Shown: positions 36,087 through 43,563 of the stretch, in pieces
Layout: every line of letters begins with the position of its first letter
Position numbering within the stretch: position 1 is the first letter of the stretch
Source: Malaciobacter pacificus
Lineage (GTDB): Bacteria; Campylobacterota; Campylobacteria; Campylobacterales; Arcobacteraceae
NCBI RefSeq assembly: GCF_004214795.1
Contig: NZ_CP035928.1
Location: forward strand, 682,001 to 746,000
Direction of reading: 5' to 3'
DNA: 64,000 bases
Notes under the pieces: generated by a model
What the model saw: only the letters and a program-made list of their open reading frames with translations
The model's database searches: none
Told to the model about the DNA's origin: nothing
Made by a program: the position numbers and the translations under genes

Positions 36087-36383
36087 ATGAAAAAATTATG
36101 TGTGATTTTATTATCAGTTTCATTAGGTTTAACATCAGCTACAGCAGCAGGTTCAGCAGCAGGTGCTGGTGCGGCAGCAGCAGGTAGTACTGGTGGAGCA
36201 GCAGCGGCAGGTGGAGCGGCAGCAGCAGGTGGAGCAGCAGCAGCAGGTGGAGCAGCGGCAGCTGGTGGTATTGCAATCGGTGGTACTGTTATCTCTACAG
36301 CAACTGTGATTGGTGCTACAGTAGCAACAATTGGTGCAGCAGCTATTGCATCGTCTTCAAACGATTCAAACCACTCACACTAA
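36087..36383 (+). CDS. Secreted Ala/Gly-rich protein, GfcA/YjbE-like
   Basis: 98 residues. The signal peptide (MKKLCVILLSVSLGLTSATA) is followed by a low-complexity Ala/Gly region with GGAAAA units, a Val/Thr/Ile-rich segment and a His/Ser/Asn tail (SSNDSNHSH). Small Ala/Ser/Gly-rich secreted proteins (YjbE, GfcA) accompany YjbH-type genes in E. coli, and the position supports the same role here, which is not understood in detail. The DNA of the repeat is GC-rich against an AT-rich background. Own promoter and own terminator. Confidence 0.8.
   Translation: MKKLCVILLSVSLGLTSATAAGSAAGAGAAAAGSTGGAAAAGGAAAAGGAAAAGGAAAAGGIAIGGTVISTATVIGATVATIGAAAIASSSNDSNHSH
36192..36263 (+). repeat. Four tandem 18-bp repeats encoding GGAAAA
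   Basis: Units at 36192, 36210, 36228 and 36246 follow the pattern GGTGGAGCNGCNGCNGCN. Third positions differ between units while the peptide is kept, which indicates selection on the protein. Gain or loss of a unit would keep the frame. Confidence 0.9.
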
Positions 36384-36389
36384 TTACTT

Positions 36390-36421
36390 AAAAGAGAAGT
36401 TATTTCAACTTCTCTTTTTTA
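36390..36421 (+). terminator. Intrinsic terminator closing the polysaccharide locus
   Basis: A 12-bp stem (36390-36401 with 36407-36418), a 5-base loop ATTTC and a run of T residues follow the Ala/Gly-rich gene. It separates the locus from the copper-receptor gene. Confidence 0.8.
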
Positions 36422-36488
36422 CTTCTAAATTAACACAAAATTAACAACTCTTAGCAATAATTCATAAATTTTTATTTAAGGAAAGTTT

Positions 36489-38435
36489 ATGAAAAAAATT
36501 TTAACTTTATCTTTTATTAGTGCAGCAGTTTTAGTAAATGCACAAGAAGTACAATTAGAAACTCTAAGTGTAGTAGAAAAAGAAAATAGTAAAATAATCA
36601 AAGACATAAGTAACGAACAAATCAAAAGTGCAGATTTAGCAGAAGCCCTGACAAAAAACATCCCATCTATTTCAATAGTAAGAAGAAGCGGTATTGCAAA
36701 TGATATTATATTAAGAGGGCAAAAAAAAGATAATATCAATATCCTAATAGACGATGCCAAAATCTACGGAGCCTGCCCAAACAGAATGGACCCAGCAACA
36801 TCTCATGTATTATCAAACAACATAGAAAGTGTAGAAGTTATAGAAGGTCCATACGATGTTGAAAACTTTGGTACACTAAGTGGAAAAGTTACAGTAAATA
36901 CAAAAGAACCAACAAAAGATTTTGGTGGTGACATAAATGTAGGATTTGGAAGCTTTGGATACAAAAAAGCAAGTGCAACAATCAGCGGTGGAACTGATAA
37001 ATTAAAAGTATTAGTAAGTGCATCAACAGAAACAAGTGATCAATATGAAGATGGTGAGGGAAACAACTTTTTAGAGCAACAAAAAGCAAGTGGCGTACCA
37101 GTTGCTAATCAATACTCAAGAGATGGTTTAGATGCTTATGAGAAAAAAACTTTACTTACAAAAGCAGTATATAATATCACTGATGATAGTGAAATAAAGC
37201 TATCTTATACTGCAAATAGAAGTGATAATGTTTTATATCCAAATACTCCAATGGATGCAAAATATGATGACTCAAATATCTACACAGTTGGATATACTAC
37301 AAGAGACTTAGGAAGTTTATCAAAAGAATTAAATATTGATTATTACTACTCAAATGTTGATCATCCAATGGATACATCATTTAGAGATGCTGGAAGTATG
37401 ATGTATATGACAAATCATATGAAAAGCTCAATTTGGGGAGCTAAAATAAAAAATAGTTTAGAAGTTGCAAGCTCTATTGTAACTGTAGGACTAGATACAA
37501 GTGTTAGAAACTGGAGAGGAAAATACTTAAATATCACAAATCCTTATATTGGAGATTCTATAGCTAGTACAGATACTAATAATAAAGCAATTTTTACAAA
37601 ATTAGAAAAATCATTTGGAAAATTAGATTTAGAGTTTGGCGCTAGATATGATTATACTGATATAGATACAGTTGATAATAGTTTAACTGATAAAAAATAT
37701 ACTGATTTGAGTGGAAACATATTTGCAGTTTATAATGCAGACGAAAATACAAAATATTTCGCAGGTATAGGAAAAGCTTCAAGGGTTCCAGATGCTAGAG
37801 AATTATACTCAAGAAAATCAACTGGAGATTTAACAGGAAATGATAATCTAGAAGATACAAAAAACTATGAACTAGACTTAGGTTTTGAGAAAAATATTGG
37901 AGCACTAAATATCAAAACAAAACTTTTCTACTCAAAATTAGAAGATTATATTTATAATACAGGAACATTTACAAACATAGATGCAAAAATCTTTGGAGCA
38001 GAAATTTCAGGTTTCTATTTAGCAAGTGAAAATTTATCAATTGATTATGGAATTGCATATCAAAGAGGAAAAAAAGATGGTAATTATACAGATAAAGATT
38101 TAGCAGAGGTTCCACCATTAAAAGCCAATTTAGCTCTAAACTATGAACAAAATACTACAACATACACAGCAGAAGTTATTGCAGTTGATTCTTGGGATAC
38201 ATATGATTCAAGTGCAGATGAACAAGAACTAGCTGGCTATGCAGTTGTAAACTTAAAAACAAATAGCAAACTATCTAAAAACTTCGCTTTGACTTTAGGT
38301 ATTGATAATTTATTTGATAAGACTTACAACTCAACAAATACTTATCAAGATATTACGTATATTGGTTTAGGGGATGTTCAGTTATTAAATGACCCAGGAA
38401 GATACCTTTATGCAAATTTAAAATATAGCTTTTAA
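36489..38435 (+). CDS. TonB-dependent copper receptor, OprC/NosA-like
   Basis: 648 residues with a signal peptide ending near VNA. The plug domain (about 40-145) contains YGACPNRMDPATSH, and the barrel ends in YANLKYSF. In Pseudomonas OprC copper is held by a CxxxM plus HxM site. Here CPNRM is at residues 96-100 (bases 36774-36788) and HPM at residues 292-294 (bases 37362-37370), a similar spacing. I therefore prefer copper over a siderophore as ligand. It stands alone, with AAGGAAAG before the ATG and a terminator upstream. No copper-responsive operator was recognised. Confidence 0.88.
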   Translation: MKKILTLSFISAAVLVNAQEVQLETLSVVEKENSKIIKDISNEQIKSADLAEALTKNIPSISIVRRSGIANDIILRGQKKDNINILIDDAKIYGACPNRMDPATSHVLSNNIESVEVIEGPYDVENFGTLSGKVTVNTKEPTKDFGGDINVGFGSFGYKKASATISGGTDKLKVLVSASTETSDQYEDGEGNNFLEQQKASGVPVANQYSRDGLDAYEKKTLLTKAVYNITDDSEIKLSYTANRSDNVLYPNTPMDAKYDDSNIYTVGYTTRDLGSLSKELNIDYYYSNVDHPMDTSFRDAGSMMYMTNHMKSSIWGAKIKNSLEVASSIVTVGLDTSVRNWRGKYLNITNPYIGDSIASTDTNNKAIFTKLEKSFGKLDLEFGARYDYTDIDTVDNSLTDKKYTDLSGNIFAVYNADENTKYFAGIGKASRVPDARELYSRKSTGDLTGNDNLEDTKNYELDLGFEKNIGALNIKTKLFYSKLEDYIYNTGTFTNIDAKIFGAEISGFYLASENLSIDYGIAYQRGKKDGNYTDKDLAEVPPLKANLALNYEQNTTTYTAEVIAVDSWDTYDSSADEQELAGYAVVNLKTNSKLSKNFALTLGIDNLFDKTYNSTNTYQDITYIGLGDVQLLNDPGRYLYANLKYSF

Positions 38436-38465
38436 AAAATAATTGCTTTTTGCTTATTTATTTAG

Positions 38466-38492
38466 TATAATTTATTTGAAAAGATAAATTAA
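38466..38492 (+). promoter_or_regulatory. hipBA promoter with inverted repeat
   Basis: TATAAT at 38466-38471 lies about 60 bases before the hipB start. An inverted repeat, AATTTAT and ATAAATT around TTGAAAAG, begins inside the -10 box, a plausible HipB operator. Confidence 0.45.
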
Positions 38493-38532
38493 TATATTTA
38501 TTCTAATATAAATTAGTAAAAAAAGGATAATT

Positions 38533-38847
38533 ATGATTGAGATGATGTCACCATATGACATTATGGAAAAATTTGTTGAAATTATTGAAAAAGAAAGAAT
38601 TCGAAAAAATATGACACAAGTAGAGTTATATAAGGCTGCTGGTATGTCATCAAAATCCTATGCGAATTTTATTCAAAATAAAACAACAAAATTTGAAAAT
38701 ATCATCAATATCATGATTGCCCTTGATATGACAGCTAAACTTGAATCTTTACTTCAACAAGAAAAATTCACTTCAATTGATGAAATTAGAAATGAAAAGA
38801 ACAAGAAAGAGAGAAGAAGAGTTAGAAAAGGAAAAAGTCATGGATGA
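38533..38847 (+). CDS. hipB: HipB-like HTH antitoxin
   Basis: 104 residues. An XRE-type helix-turn-helix (KNMTQVELYKAAGMSSKSYANFI, about residues 26-48) is followed by FENIINIMIALDM and a very basic C-terminal tail (KKERRRVRKGKSHG). By family knowledge it binds HipA and represses the operon. The ATG at 38533 has AAAAGGA upstream. An ATG at 38542 or 38545 would also leave the HTH intact. The stop overlaps hipA by 8 bases. Confidence 0.88.
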   Translation: MIEMMSPYDIMEKFVEIIEKERIRKNMTQVELYKAAGMSSKSYANFIQNKTTKFENIINIMIALDMTAKLESLLQQEKFTSIDEIRNEKNKKERRRVRKGKSHG

Positions 38848-40105
38848 AATCAATGCATACATTTATGGTAAGAAAATTGGCACAATGATTGAACATGATG
38901 GAGTTGTATATTTTGAATATGACAAAGATTTTAAATTAGAAGGATTAGAGATATCTCCTCTTAAACTTCATACTTCAAAAACAAAAGATGCCTATACCAA
39001 CCCAAATCATCCTACTTTATACCATGGAATAGCAGGTGTCTTTTTTGATTCACTTCCAGATAAACATGGAATGCCTTTTATTGACAGGTATTTTGAAAAA
39101 CAAGGGCTAAAATCTTTTGACCTAACCCAATTACATAAACTAGCATTTATTGGTGATAGAGGAATGGGAGCAATTGAATATTTTCCAAAAGAAGAAGATG
39201 ATTTTGTAACACATGATATTGCGATAAATGCAAAAGATGCTTATGAAGAAATGAAACAAGCCTTAAAAGAAAAAGAGTCTTCTATTGAAACATTAATGAA
39301 TATACGAGAAAGTGTTTCTCCTGTAGGAGGAGGAAGACCTAAAATGCTAGTTCAATATAATTATAAAACTAAAGAAATTAGATTAAACAAAAGAACATTA
39401 CATAAAGAATTTGAAAGAGCAATAATAAAATTTGATGAGATTTATGATTATGTTGGAAGTATTGGTTTTACAAAACTAGAATATATTTTTATGTCAATGG
39501 CAAAAGAAATGGGAATAAATACTGCTGATTTTGAATTAATCAGTGAAAATAATGCCAATCATTTACTTGTTAAAAGATTTGATAGAGATAAAAATGATAA
39601 AAAGATACATTTATGTACAGCTGCAGGATTAATGCATACAGATATATCTATTTTAAAATCAACTTCATATGAAAATCTATTTGCATTGACAAGAATAGTT
39701 TGTAAATCACAAGAAGACATAGAAGAACTGTTTAAAAGAATGGTTTTAAATATATTAGTTTTCAATTTCGATGATCATGCAAAAAACTTTTCGTATCTAA
39801 TGGATGAAAATGGAGAATGGAGTCTATCTCCAGCTTATGATATTACATACTCAAAGGGTGTAATGAAATCACATACAACAACAATTGGAGGGAAAGACTT
39901 AAACTTTACAAGATCAGATGTTCTTAATATCGCAAAGTCTCAGTCTATTAAATCTATAGCTGCTGCAAAAATTATAGACAAAGCTATTGAAGTTGTAAAA
40001 AACTTTGAAAATAAAGCTAAAGAAATTGGACTTGATAAAAAAACTATTGAAGAGTGTAAAGAAGATATCGATAGTCAAATCTCTTTACTTAATCACTATT
40101 CTTAG
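38840..40105 (+). CDS. hipA: HipA-family serine/threonine kinase toxin
   Basis: 421 residues from the ATG at 38840. An earlier start at 38741 would overlap most of the hipB tail with a basic extension unlike HipA. The N-terminal subdomain (YIYGKKIGTM, LHTSKTKDAY) is followed by the Ser/Gly loop SPVGGGRPKM, the catalytic NFDDHAKNFSYL and the metal site LSPAYDITYS. HipA kinases phosphorylate targets such as glutamyl-tRNA synthetase and cause growth arrest. The 3-prime end overlaps the convergent gene by 17 bases. Confidence 0.93.
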   Translation: MDEINAYIYGKKIGTMIEHDGVVYFEYDKDFKLEGLEISPLKLHTSKTKDAYTNPNHPTLYHGIAGVFFDSLPDKHGMPFIDRYFEKQGLKSFDLTQLHKLAFIGDRGMGAIEYFPKEEDDFVTHDIAINAKDAYEEMKQALKEKESSIETLMNIRESVSPVGGGRPKMLVQYNYKTKEIRLNKRTLHKEFERAIIKFDEIYDYVGSIGFTKLEYIFMSMAKEMGINTADFELISENNANHLLVKRFDRDKNDKKIHLCTAAGLMHTDISILKSTSYENLFALTRIVCKSQEDIEELFKRMVLNILVFNFDDHAKNFSYLMDENGEWSLSPAYDITYSKGVMKSHTTTIGGKDLNFTRSDVLNIAKSQSIKSIAAAKIIDKAIEVVKNFENKAKEIGLDKKTIEECKEDIDSQISLLNHYS

Positions 40106-40838
40106 CATCCTCTTTTTTATCTTCAATAAAATGACTTATGGCATCTTTTATATTTTCTAATTTATTTGGATTACCTTGTAGTCTTGTGAAGTGTTTATTT
40201 ACATCTTCATTCTCTTTGATTTTTAAATCTGCAATTGCAGAACAAATATCCAAAAATACACTATATGGTACATCATCTCCTCTTTTTAAGAAGTGAATAG
40301 ACCTTTGTAAAGATACAAAAGGATTTACACTAACTCTATGCAAATTATTTACTTTTGTGTTGATATAGTTTACAAACTCTACTCTCATATCACATTTTTC
40401 AATACTAAGAAGTTTTTTTGTAGTATGAAAAGTACACTCAAAAGCAACTTTTGTAGAATCAAAATCAAATCCATCTACTAAGTATTCAAGAGATGCATCT
40501 TTGAATTTTTCTCTAAAAACAAGTTGATAAATATCATTTTTGTATCTATATGTATAAGAGTTGTTTTCATATTCAAAAAAGTCTTTATTTAAAGCATTAT
40601 TTATAAGCTCTCTATCTTCACTAATAGGAAATATCATATCTAAGTCTCTAAAAACATCAGACTTTATACAAGACCCCGCAAGAAAAAATCGAATCTCTTC
40701 TTTCTCAATATTTTGTACTATCAATCTTTGAAAAAAATCATTTAATTTTATAACAATATTATCAAGTCTATAATCAAAAGCCAAAGCTTGATCATAAGAT
40801 AAAAACTCCTGGTAGTGTTTCCAAAAATCGTAAACCAC
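40089..40838 (-). CDS. Nucleotidyltransferase-fold protein of unknown role
   Basis: 249 residues. The segment FFLAGSCIKSDVFRDLDMIF has the GS...DxD arrangement of the polymerase-beta superfamily (GSx8DxD), and a third acidic residue may be the glutamate in KVAFECTF. The rest is helical with no family I can name. Its stop lies within the 3-prime end of hipA in antisense orientation, and no other gene shares its transcript. It could belong to the HipBA unit or be an independent accessory gene. Confidence 0.65.
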   Translation of the reverse strand: MVYDFWKHYQEFLSYDQALAFDYRLDNIVIKLNDFFQRLIVQNIEKEEIRFFLAGSCIKSDVFRDLDMIFPISEDRELINNALNKDFFEYENNSYTYRYKNDIYQLVFREKFKDASLEYLVDGFDFDSTKVAFECTFHTTKKLLSIEKCDMRVEFVNYINTKVNNLHRVSVNPFVSLQRSIHFLKRGDDVPYSVFLDICSAIADLKIKENEDVNKHFTRLQGNPNKLENIKDAISHFIEDKKEDAKNSD

Positions 40839-40923
40839 TTTTTATTCCTGTTGTATAAATTTTTCCAATTATACTATGTATTAAATTATTTTATTCATAA
40901 TTGATATTTAAATACAAATACAC

Positions 40924-40940
40924 TACAATTGTATATACAA
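40924..40940. promoter_or_regulatory. Overlapping palindromes with -10 box of the RHH/RelE pair
   Basis: TACAATTGTA (40924-40933) and TTGTATATACAA (40929-40940) are perfect palindromes that overlap. TACAAT is also the likely -10 box. Two adjacent sites suit cooperative binding by the RHH antitoxin encoded at 40961. Confidence 0.6.
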
Positions 40941-40960
40941 ATTTAACAAAGGAATTATTT

Positions 40961-41191
40961 ATGAAACAAGCAATAAATATTAGACTTGAAAAAGATATAG
41001 TTAAAAGTTTAGATGAATATGCCCTAGAATTGGATAAAACAAGAACTAGTTTGATTGAAAAAGCCATTGATTTATATTTTGATAAATTAGATGAAATGGT
41101 TGCAGATAAAAGAATTGATAATTTAAAAAATGGATCAACAAAAGTTGTACCGTTAGAAGAAGTATTTGCAAAAGCTGGAATTGATGTATAA
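40961..41191 (+). CDS. Ribbon-helix-helix antitoxin
   Basis: 76 residues. The RHH strand and helices (INIRLEKDIVKSLDEYALEL, then RTSLIEKAIDLYFDKLDEM) are clear, and the C-terminal tail is the toxin-binding part. The ATG at 40961 has AAAGGA before it. The longer frame from 40901 would run through the promoter palindromes. The stop overlaps the toxin start by 8 bases. It is similar in layout to the orphan RHH protein at 16167-16391. Confidence 0.88.
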   Translation: MKQAINIRLEKDIVKSLDEYALELDKTRTSLIEKAIDLYFDKLDEMVADKRIDNLKNGSTKVVPLEEVFAKAGIDV

Positions 41192-41435
41192 AATAGCTTT
41201 TGAGGAAGAAGCTCAAAAAGAATTCTTGAAAATTGATAAGAAAAATCAAGAATTAATTGCTACAAAAATTCTTGATTTACAAAATGGTATTTTTTCAAAA
41301 AATAAGGCTTTACAAGGAAAACATAAAGGTAAATATAGAAAACGAGCAGGTGATTATCGAATTATTTATTTAAAGGAAAATAATTTCTTAGTTATTACAA
41401 TAATTAGAGTGGCCCACAGAAAAAAAGTATATTAA
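41184..41435 (+). CDS. RelE/ParE-family toxin
   Basis: 83 residues. The motif run QKEFLKIDKKNQELIATKI, GKYRKRAGDYRIIY and IIRVAHRKKVY is typical of RelE-type toxins, with the arginines and tyrosines expected at the ribosome-dependent RNase site. The ATG at 41184 is inside the antitoxin gene. It ends 24 bases from the convergent HD gene. Confidence 0.9.
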   Translation: MYKIAFEEEAQKEFLKIDKKNQELIATKILDLQNGIFSKNKALQGKHKGKYRKRAGDYRIIYLKENNFLVITIIRVAHRKKVY

Positions 41436-41459
41436 ATTTAATCTCATAAATACTATTTT

Positions 41460-42689
41460 TTAATCAAAATCCATTCTAACTTGCGTTTGTCCTGTTGTTC
41501 CAAACTCATAATCTATCTGTGTTGCAATTGCTTTGAAATCTATTCCTTGAATCTCTTTAAAAGCTTTTAAAATCTCTTTTTTACCATTTACCAACTCTTT
41601 TGATTTTATACCATGAGATATAGATAAACTAGCTTCCACAAAAGCTGATAATTTATCGCACTGTTTTAGTGCAAGTCCATCAATTGCATCATATTTATCA
41701 GAGTTGTATTTTGAAACATCTTCTACAACTTCTATCTTTCCATCTACTTTGATTTTATTTTCAAACTCTTCTTTTACTCCATCATATAATCCAAGAATAT
41801 ATGAAAACTCTTCATGGAGTGTTTCTGGTACATTTGGTAAAATATCATCTTCTATTTTTTGTATTTCATACTCTGCAATTATTTCAGATAATTCATCTAC
41901 ACAGTATTTTACAGGAGTGATTATATCTCTTGTTAAAGCTTCAGGTAAATCATGGAAAAGGGCTGTGAAAAAGTTGTTTTGAAGTCTTTTATCACAGGCA
42001 TTTACATCAATAGAGTAAAAATATCCAAAAATAGCTACTGTTAACATATGACCTAAAACTGAAGTTTCAGGAACTCTTGGAGTTTGAGCCCATCTTTTTT
42101 GAAATCTCAATCTACCACTAAGATCAATTACTTTTGCAAGCTTTTTATTAAGTGCAATTTTTCGCACTCCTATAAGTTCATAATAATCCTCTATCTCTTC
42201 ATCAACACTTTTTTTAACATCTTCAATATCACTTAAGAATTGACTTGTTTGATATACGATAGAAAACTCCCATTTCGTAGATAGATATGATGCGGCTTTT
42301 AGTATAAATCTCTCTTTTTTATATATTTCTGGGTTGTTTAAATAATCTTCAAATTTTTGTAAAAAATTACCATTATCTATATCTTCAAGTGATGGTCTTA
42401 GTTTTGAGATAACCCAAGAGTTAATCTCTTTTGATTTTTTTTGAAGTGCTTTTCTAAAAACATCAGGTCTAATATCAGTTACAACTACACGTCTTAAAAA
42501 CTCAAAAATTCCAGCTTCAATCAAGTGAGTAAAGTTTATATCATCTTCAAGTTTTGCTATAAAATAAGCAATAATAAATTTGTGGGCTTGCTTATCAAGC
42601 TCAACTAGCTCAACCATTCTTGGATAGTCATTCCATCTTTGAATAGATGCACTTGAAAATATATAGTCAATTATTTTTGGATTTATCAA
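41460..42689 (-). CDS. HD-domain phosphohydrolase
   Basis: 409 residues. The HD metal motifs are H in TSVLGHMLTVAIF and the pair in FFTALFHDLPEALTRDI (about residues 215-256), with a later aspartate in LKQCDKLSAF. This resembles YfbR/HD_3-type nucleotidases, but the N-terminal 180 residues are of unknown function. The start is TTG with AAGGATT 8 bases upstream, just behind the 34-residue membrane protein. Some phage-defence and nucleotide-pool proteins share this fold. The substrate is unknown. Confidence 0.82.
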   Translation of the reverse strand: MINPKIIDYIFSSASIQRWNDYPRMVELVELDKQAHKFIIAYFIAKLEDDINFTHLIEAGIFEFLRRVVVTDIRPDVFRKALQKKSKEINSWVISKLRPSLEDIDNGNFLQKFEDYLNNPEIYKKERFILKAASYLSTKWEFSIVYQTSQFLSDIEDVKKSVDEEIEDYYELIGVRKIALNKKLAKVIDLSGRLRFQKRWAQTPRVPETSVLGHMLTVAIFGYFYSIDVNACDKRLQNNFFTALFHDLPEALTRDIITPVKYCVDELSEIIAEYEIQKIEDDILPNVPETLHEEFSYILGLYDGVKEEFENKIKVDGKIEVVEDVSKYNSDKYDAIDGLALKQCDKLSAFVEASLSISHGIKSKELVNGKKEILKAFKEIQGIDFKAIATQIDYEFGTTGQTQVRMDFD

Positions 42690-42692
42690 GTT

Positions 42693-42797
42693 TTAATCCT
42701 TTTTTGTTTTATCATCTGAAAAAAACATCAGTTTTTTTCCAACTAACATAAGAACTATTACAAAAAACATCATCAAATAAACTTGCCAATCTTCCAT
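42693..42797 (-). CDS. Small single-helix membrane protein
   Basis: 34 residues, MEDWQVYLMMFFVIVLMLVG followed by a charged tail. A strong AAGGAG lies 7 bases before the ATG at 42797. One membrane helix spans about residues 6-20, and the C-terminus (SDDKTKKD) is hydrophilic. The stop is 3 bases before the TTG start of the HD gene, so the two are probably translated together. Its size and layout resemble small subunits that anchor or regulate a larger partner. Confidence 0.6.
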   Translation of the reverse strand: MEDWQVYLMMFFVIVLMLVGKKLMFFSDDKTKKD

Positions 42798-42856
42798 AAT
42801 AGCTCCTTTTTTATTGCTTCGATTATCTCATAAGATTGATATGAAAGAAATTAATC

Positions 42857-43156
42857 TTATAAATTATTATCTTCGATTAATTGAAGAATTTTATTATCTT
42901 CAATATTTTCTAAATCACTTTTTGAATATATGCACATTAGGTATATAATACCTTTTTGGTCAATATAATAGTATATAACCCTAAATCCTCTAATTTTTAT
43001 TTTGTAACAGTTACTGCCTAAGTCAATTCCTGCTTTAGGATTATTTAAAAGTTCTTCTTGAAGTTTTTTTAAATCATTTGAGATTTCTTTATATTTTTTT
43101 GCAAGTTTCTTAGCCTCTTTTTTGAAGTTTTCAAGAGGCTTAATTATCAATTTCAT
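42857..43156 (-). CDS. RelE/StbE-like toxin
   Basis: 99 residues. The signature YKIKIRGFRVIYYYIDQKG with VxLxSIYSKSDLENI-like ending matches RelE/StbE toxins, here as MCIYSKSDLENIEDNKI. The lysine-rich N-terminus (KKEAKKLAKKYKEISNDL) is usual. Second gene of the pair; the start overlaps the antitoxin end by 17 bases. Confidence 0.88.
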   Translation of the reverse strand: MKLIIKPLENFKKEAKKLAKKYKEISNDLKKLQEELLNNPKAGIDLGSNCYKIKIRGFRVIYYYIDQKGIIYLMCIYSKSDLENIEDNKILQLIEDNNL

Positions 43157-43409
43157 TTATGAAATCCTCTAAAGTATCTAAATCATCACCTTCATTTGCA
43201 ATTATTGTTTTTAATTCTTTACAAGATTCATTAAAACTATCATAAAGTCTTTTACTTTTTTGTTCTATTAGAAATGCCTTTATTGATTCTGTAATAATTT
43301 CACTTCTATTTAGTGAATATTCTTTTGTTAATTCATCAATTTGCTCTATTAAGTATTTAGGAAGTCTTAATCCAACTTGCTGCTTTTCAATTTGTTCTAA
43401 AGTATACAT
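43140..43409 (-). CDS. Ribbon-helix-helix antitoxin of the StbE-like toxin
   Basis: 89 residues from the ATG at 43409, which has AAGGTG before it. The longer frame from 43514 adds a hydrophobic tail that overlaps the promoter. The RHH core is VGLRLPKYLIEQIDELT with NRSEIITESIKAFLIEQ, followed by an acidic C-terminal tail (EGDDLDTLEDFINEID) that should neutralise the basic toxin. A -10 box lies upstream at 43435-43440. Confidence 0.88.
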   Translation of the reverse strand: MYTLEQIEKQQVGLRLPKYLIEQIDELTKEYSLNRSEIITESIKAFLIEQKSKRLYDSFNESCKELKTIIANEGDDLDTLEDFINEIDN

Positions 43410-43434
43410 ATATAACACCTTATATAAAATAGTT

Positions 43435-43440
43435 ATTATA
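43435..43440 (-). promoter_or_regulatory. -10 box of the RHH/StbE-like pair
   Basis: The minus strand reads TATAAT here, 26 bases before the antitoxin start at 43409. AT-rich inverted repeats (for example TTATATAA at 43421-43428) lie between it and the gene. Confidence 0.5.
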
Positions 43441-43457
43441 TTGTAAAACAAAATAAA

Positions 43458-43501
43458 AAAAAAGTCAATAATTTTATGAGAAAAAAATTTTTTGACTTTT
43501 T
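43458..43501. other. Inverted repeat between divergent promoters
   Basis: Arms AAAAAGTCAA and TTGACTTTTT are separated by about 23 AT-rich bases, between the divergent promoters of the TA pair and the DUF2156 gene. It could be a hairpin or a protein-binding site. Function not assignable. Confidence 0.35.
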
Positions 43502-43524
43502 GACGCAAAATCAAAAATTAGGAG

Positions 43525-43530
43525 TATAAT
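43525..43530 (+). promoter_or_regulatory. -10 box of the DUF2156-GNAT pair
   Basis: TATAAT lies 33 bases before the ATG at 43564, with AAGGAAA as ribosome site. Confidence 0.6.
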
Positions 43531-43563
43531 TCCGCAAATTTTTATACAAGGAAAAAGAAATAT

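Noticed and set aside
41704-41982. 92-residue plus-strand frame inside the HD gene
   Set aside because: Antisense shadow with low-complexity Ser/Thr composition.
42830-42860. Inverted repeat ATAAGATT/AATCTTAT as a terminator of the StbE-like toxin gene
   Set aside because: The arms are 15 bases apart and no T run follows on the minus strand, so support is too weak to list it.
43410-43514. Hydrophobic N-terminal extension of the RHH antitoxin
   Set aside because: It runs through the promoter. The ATG at 43409 fits RHH family length and has a ribosome site.
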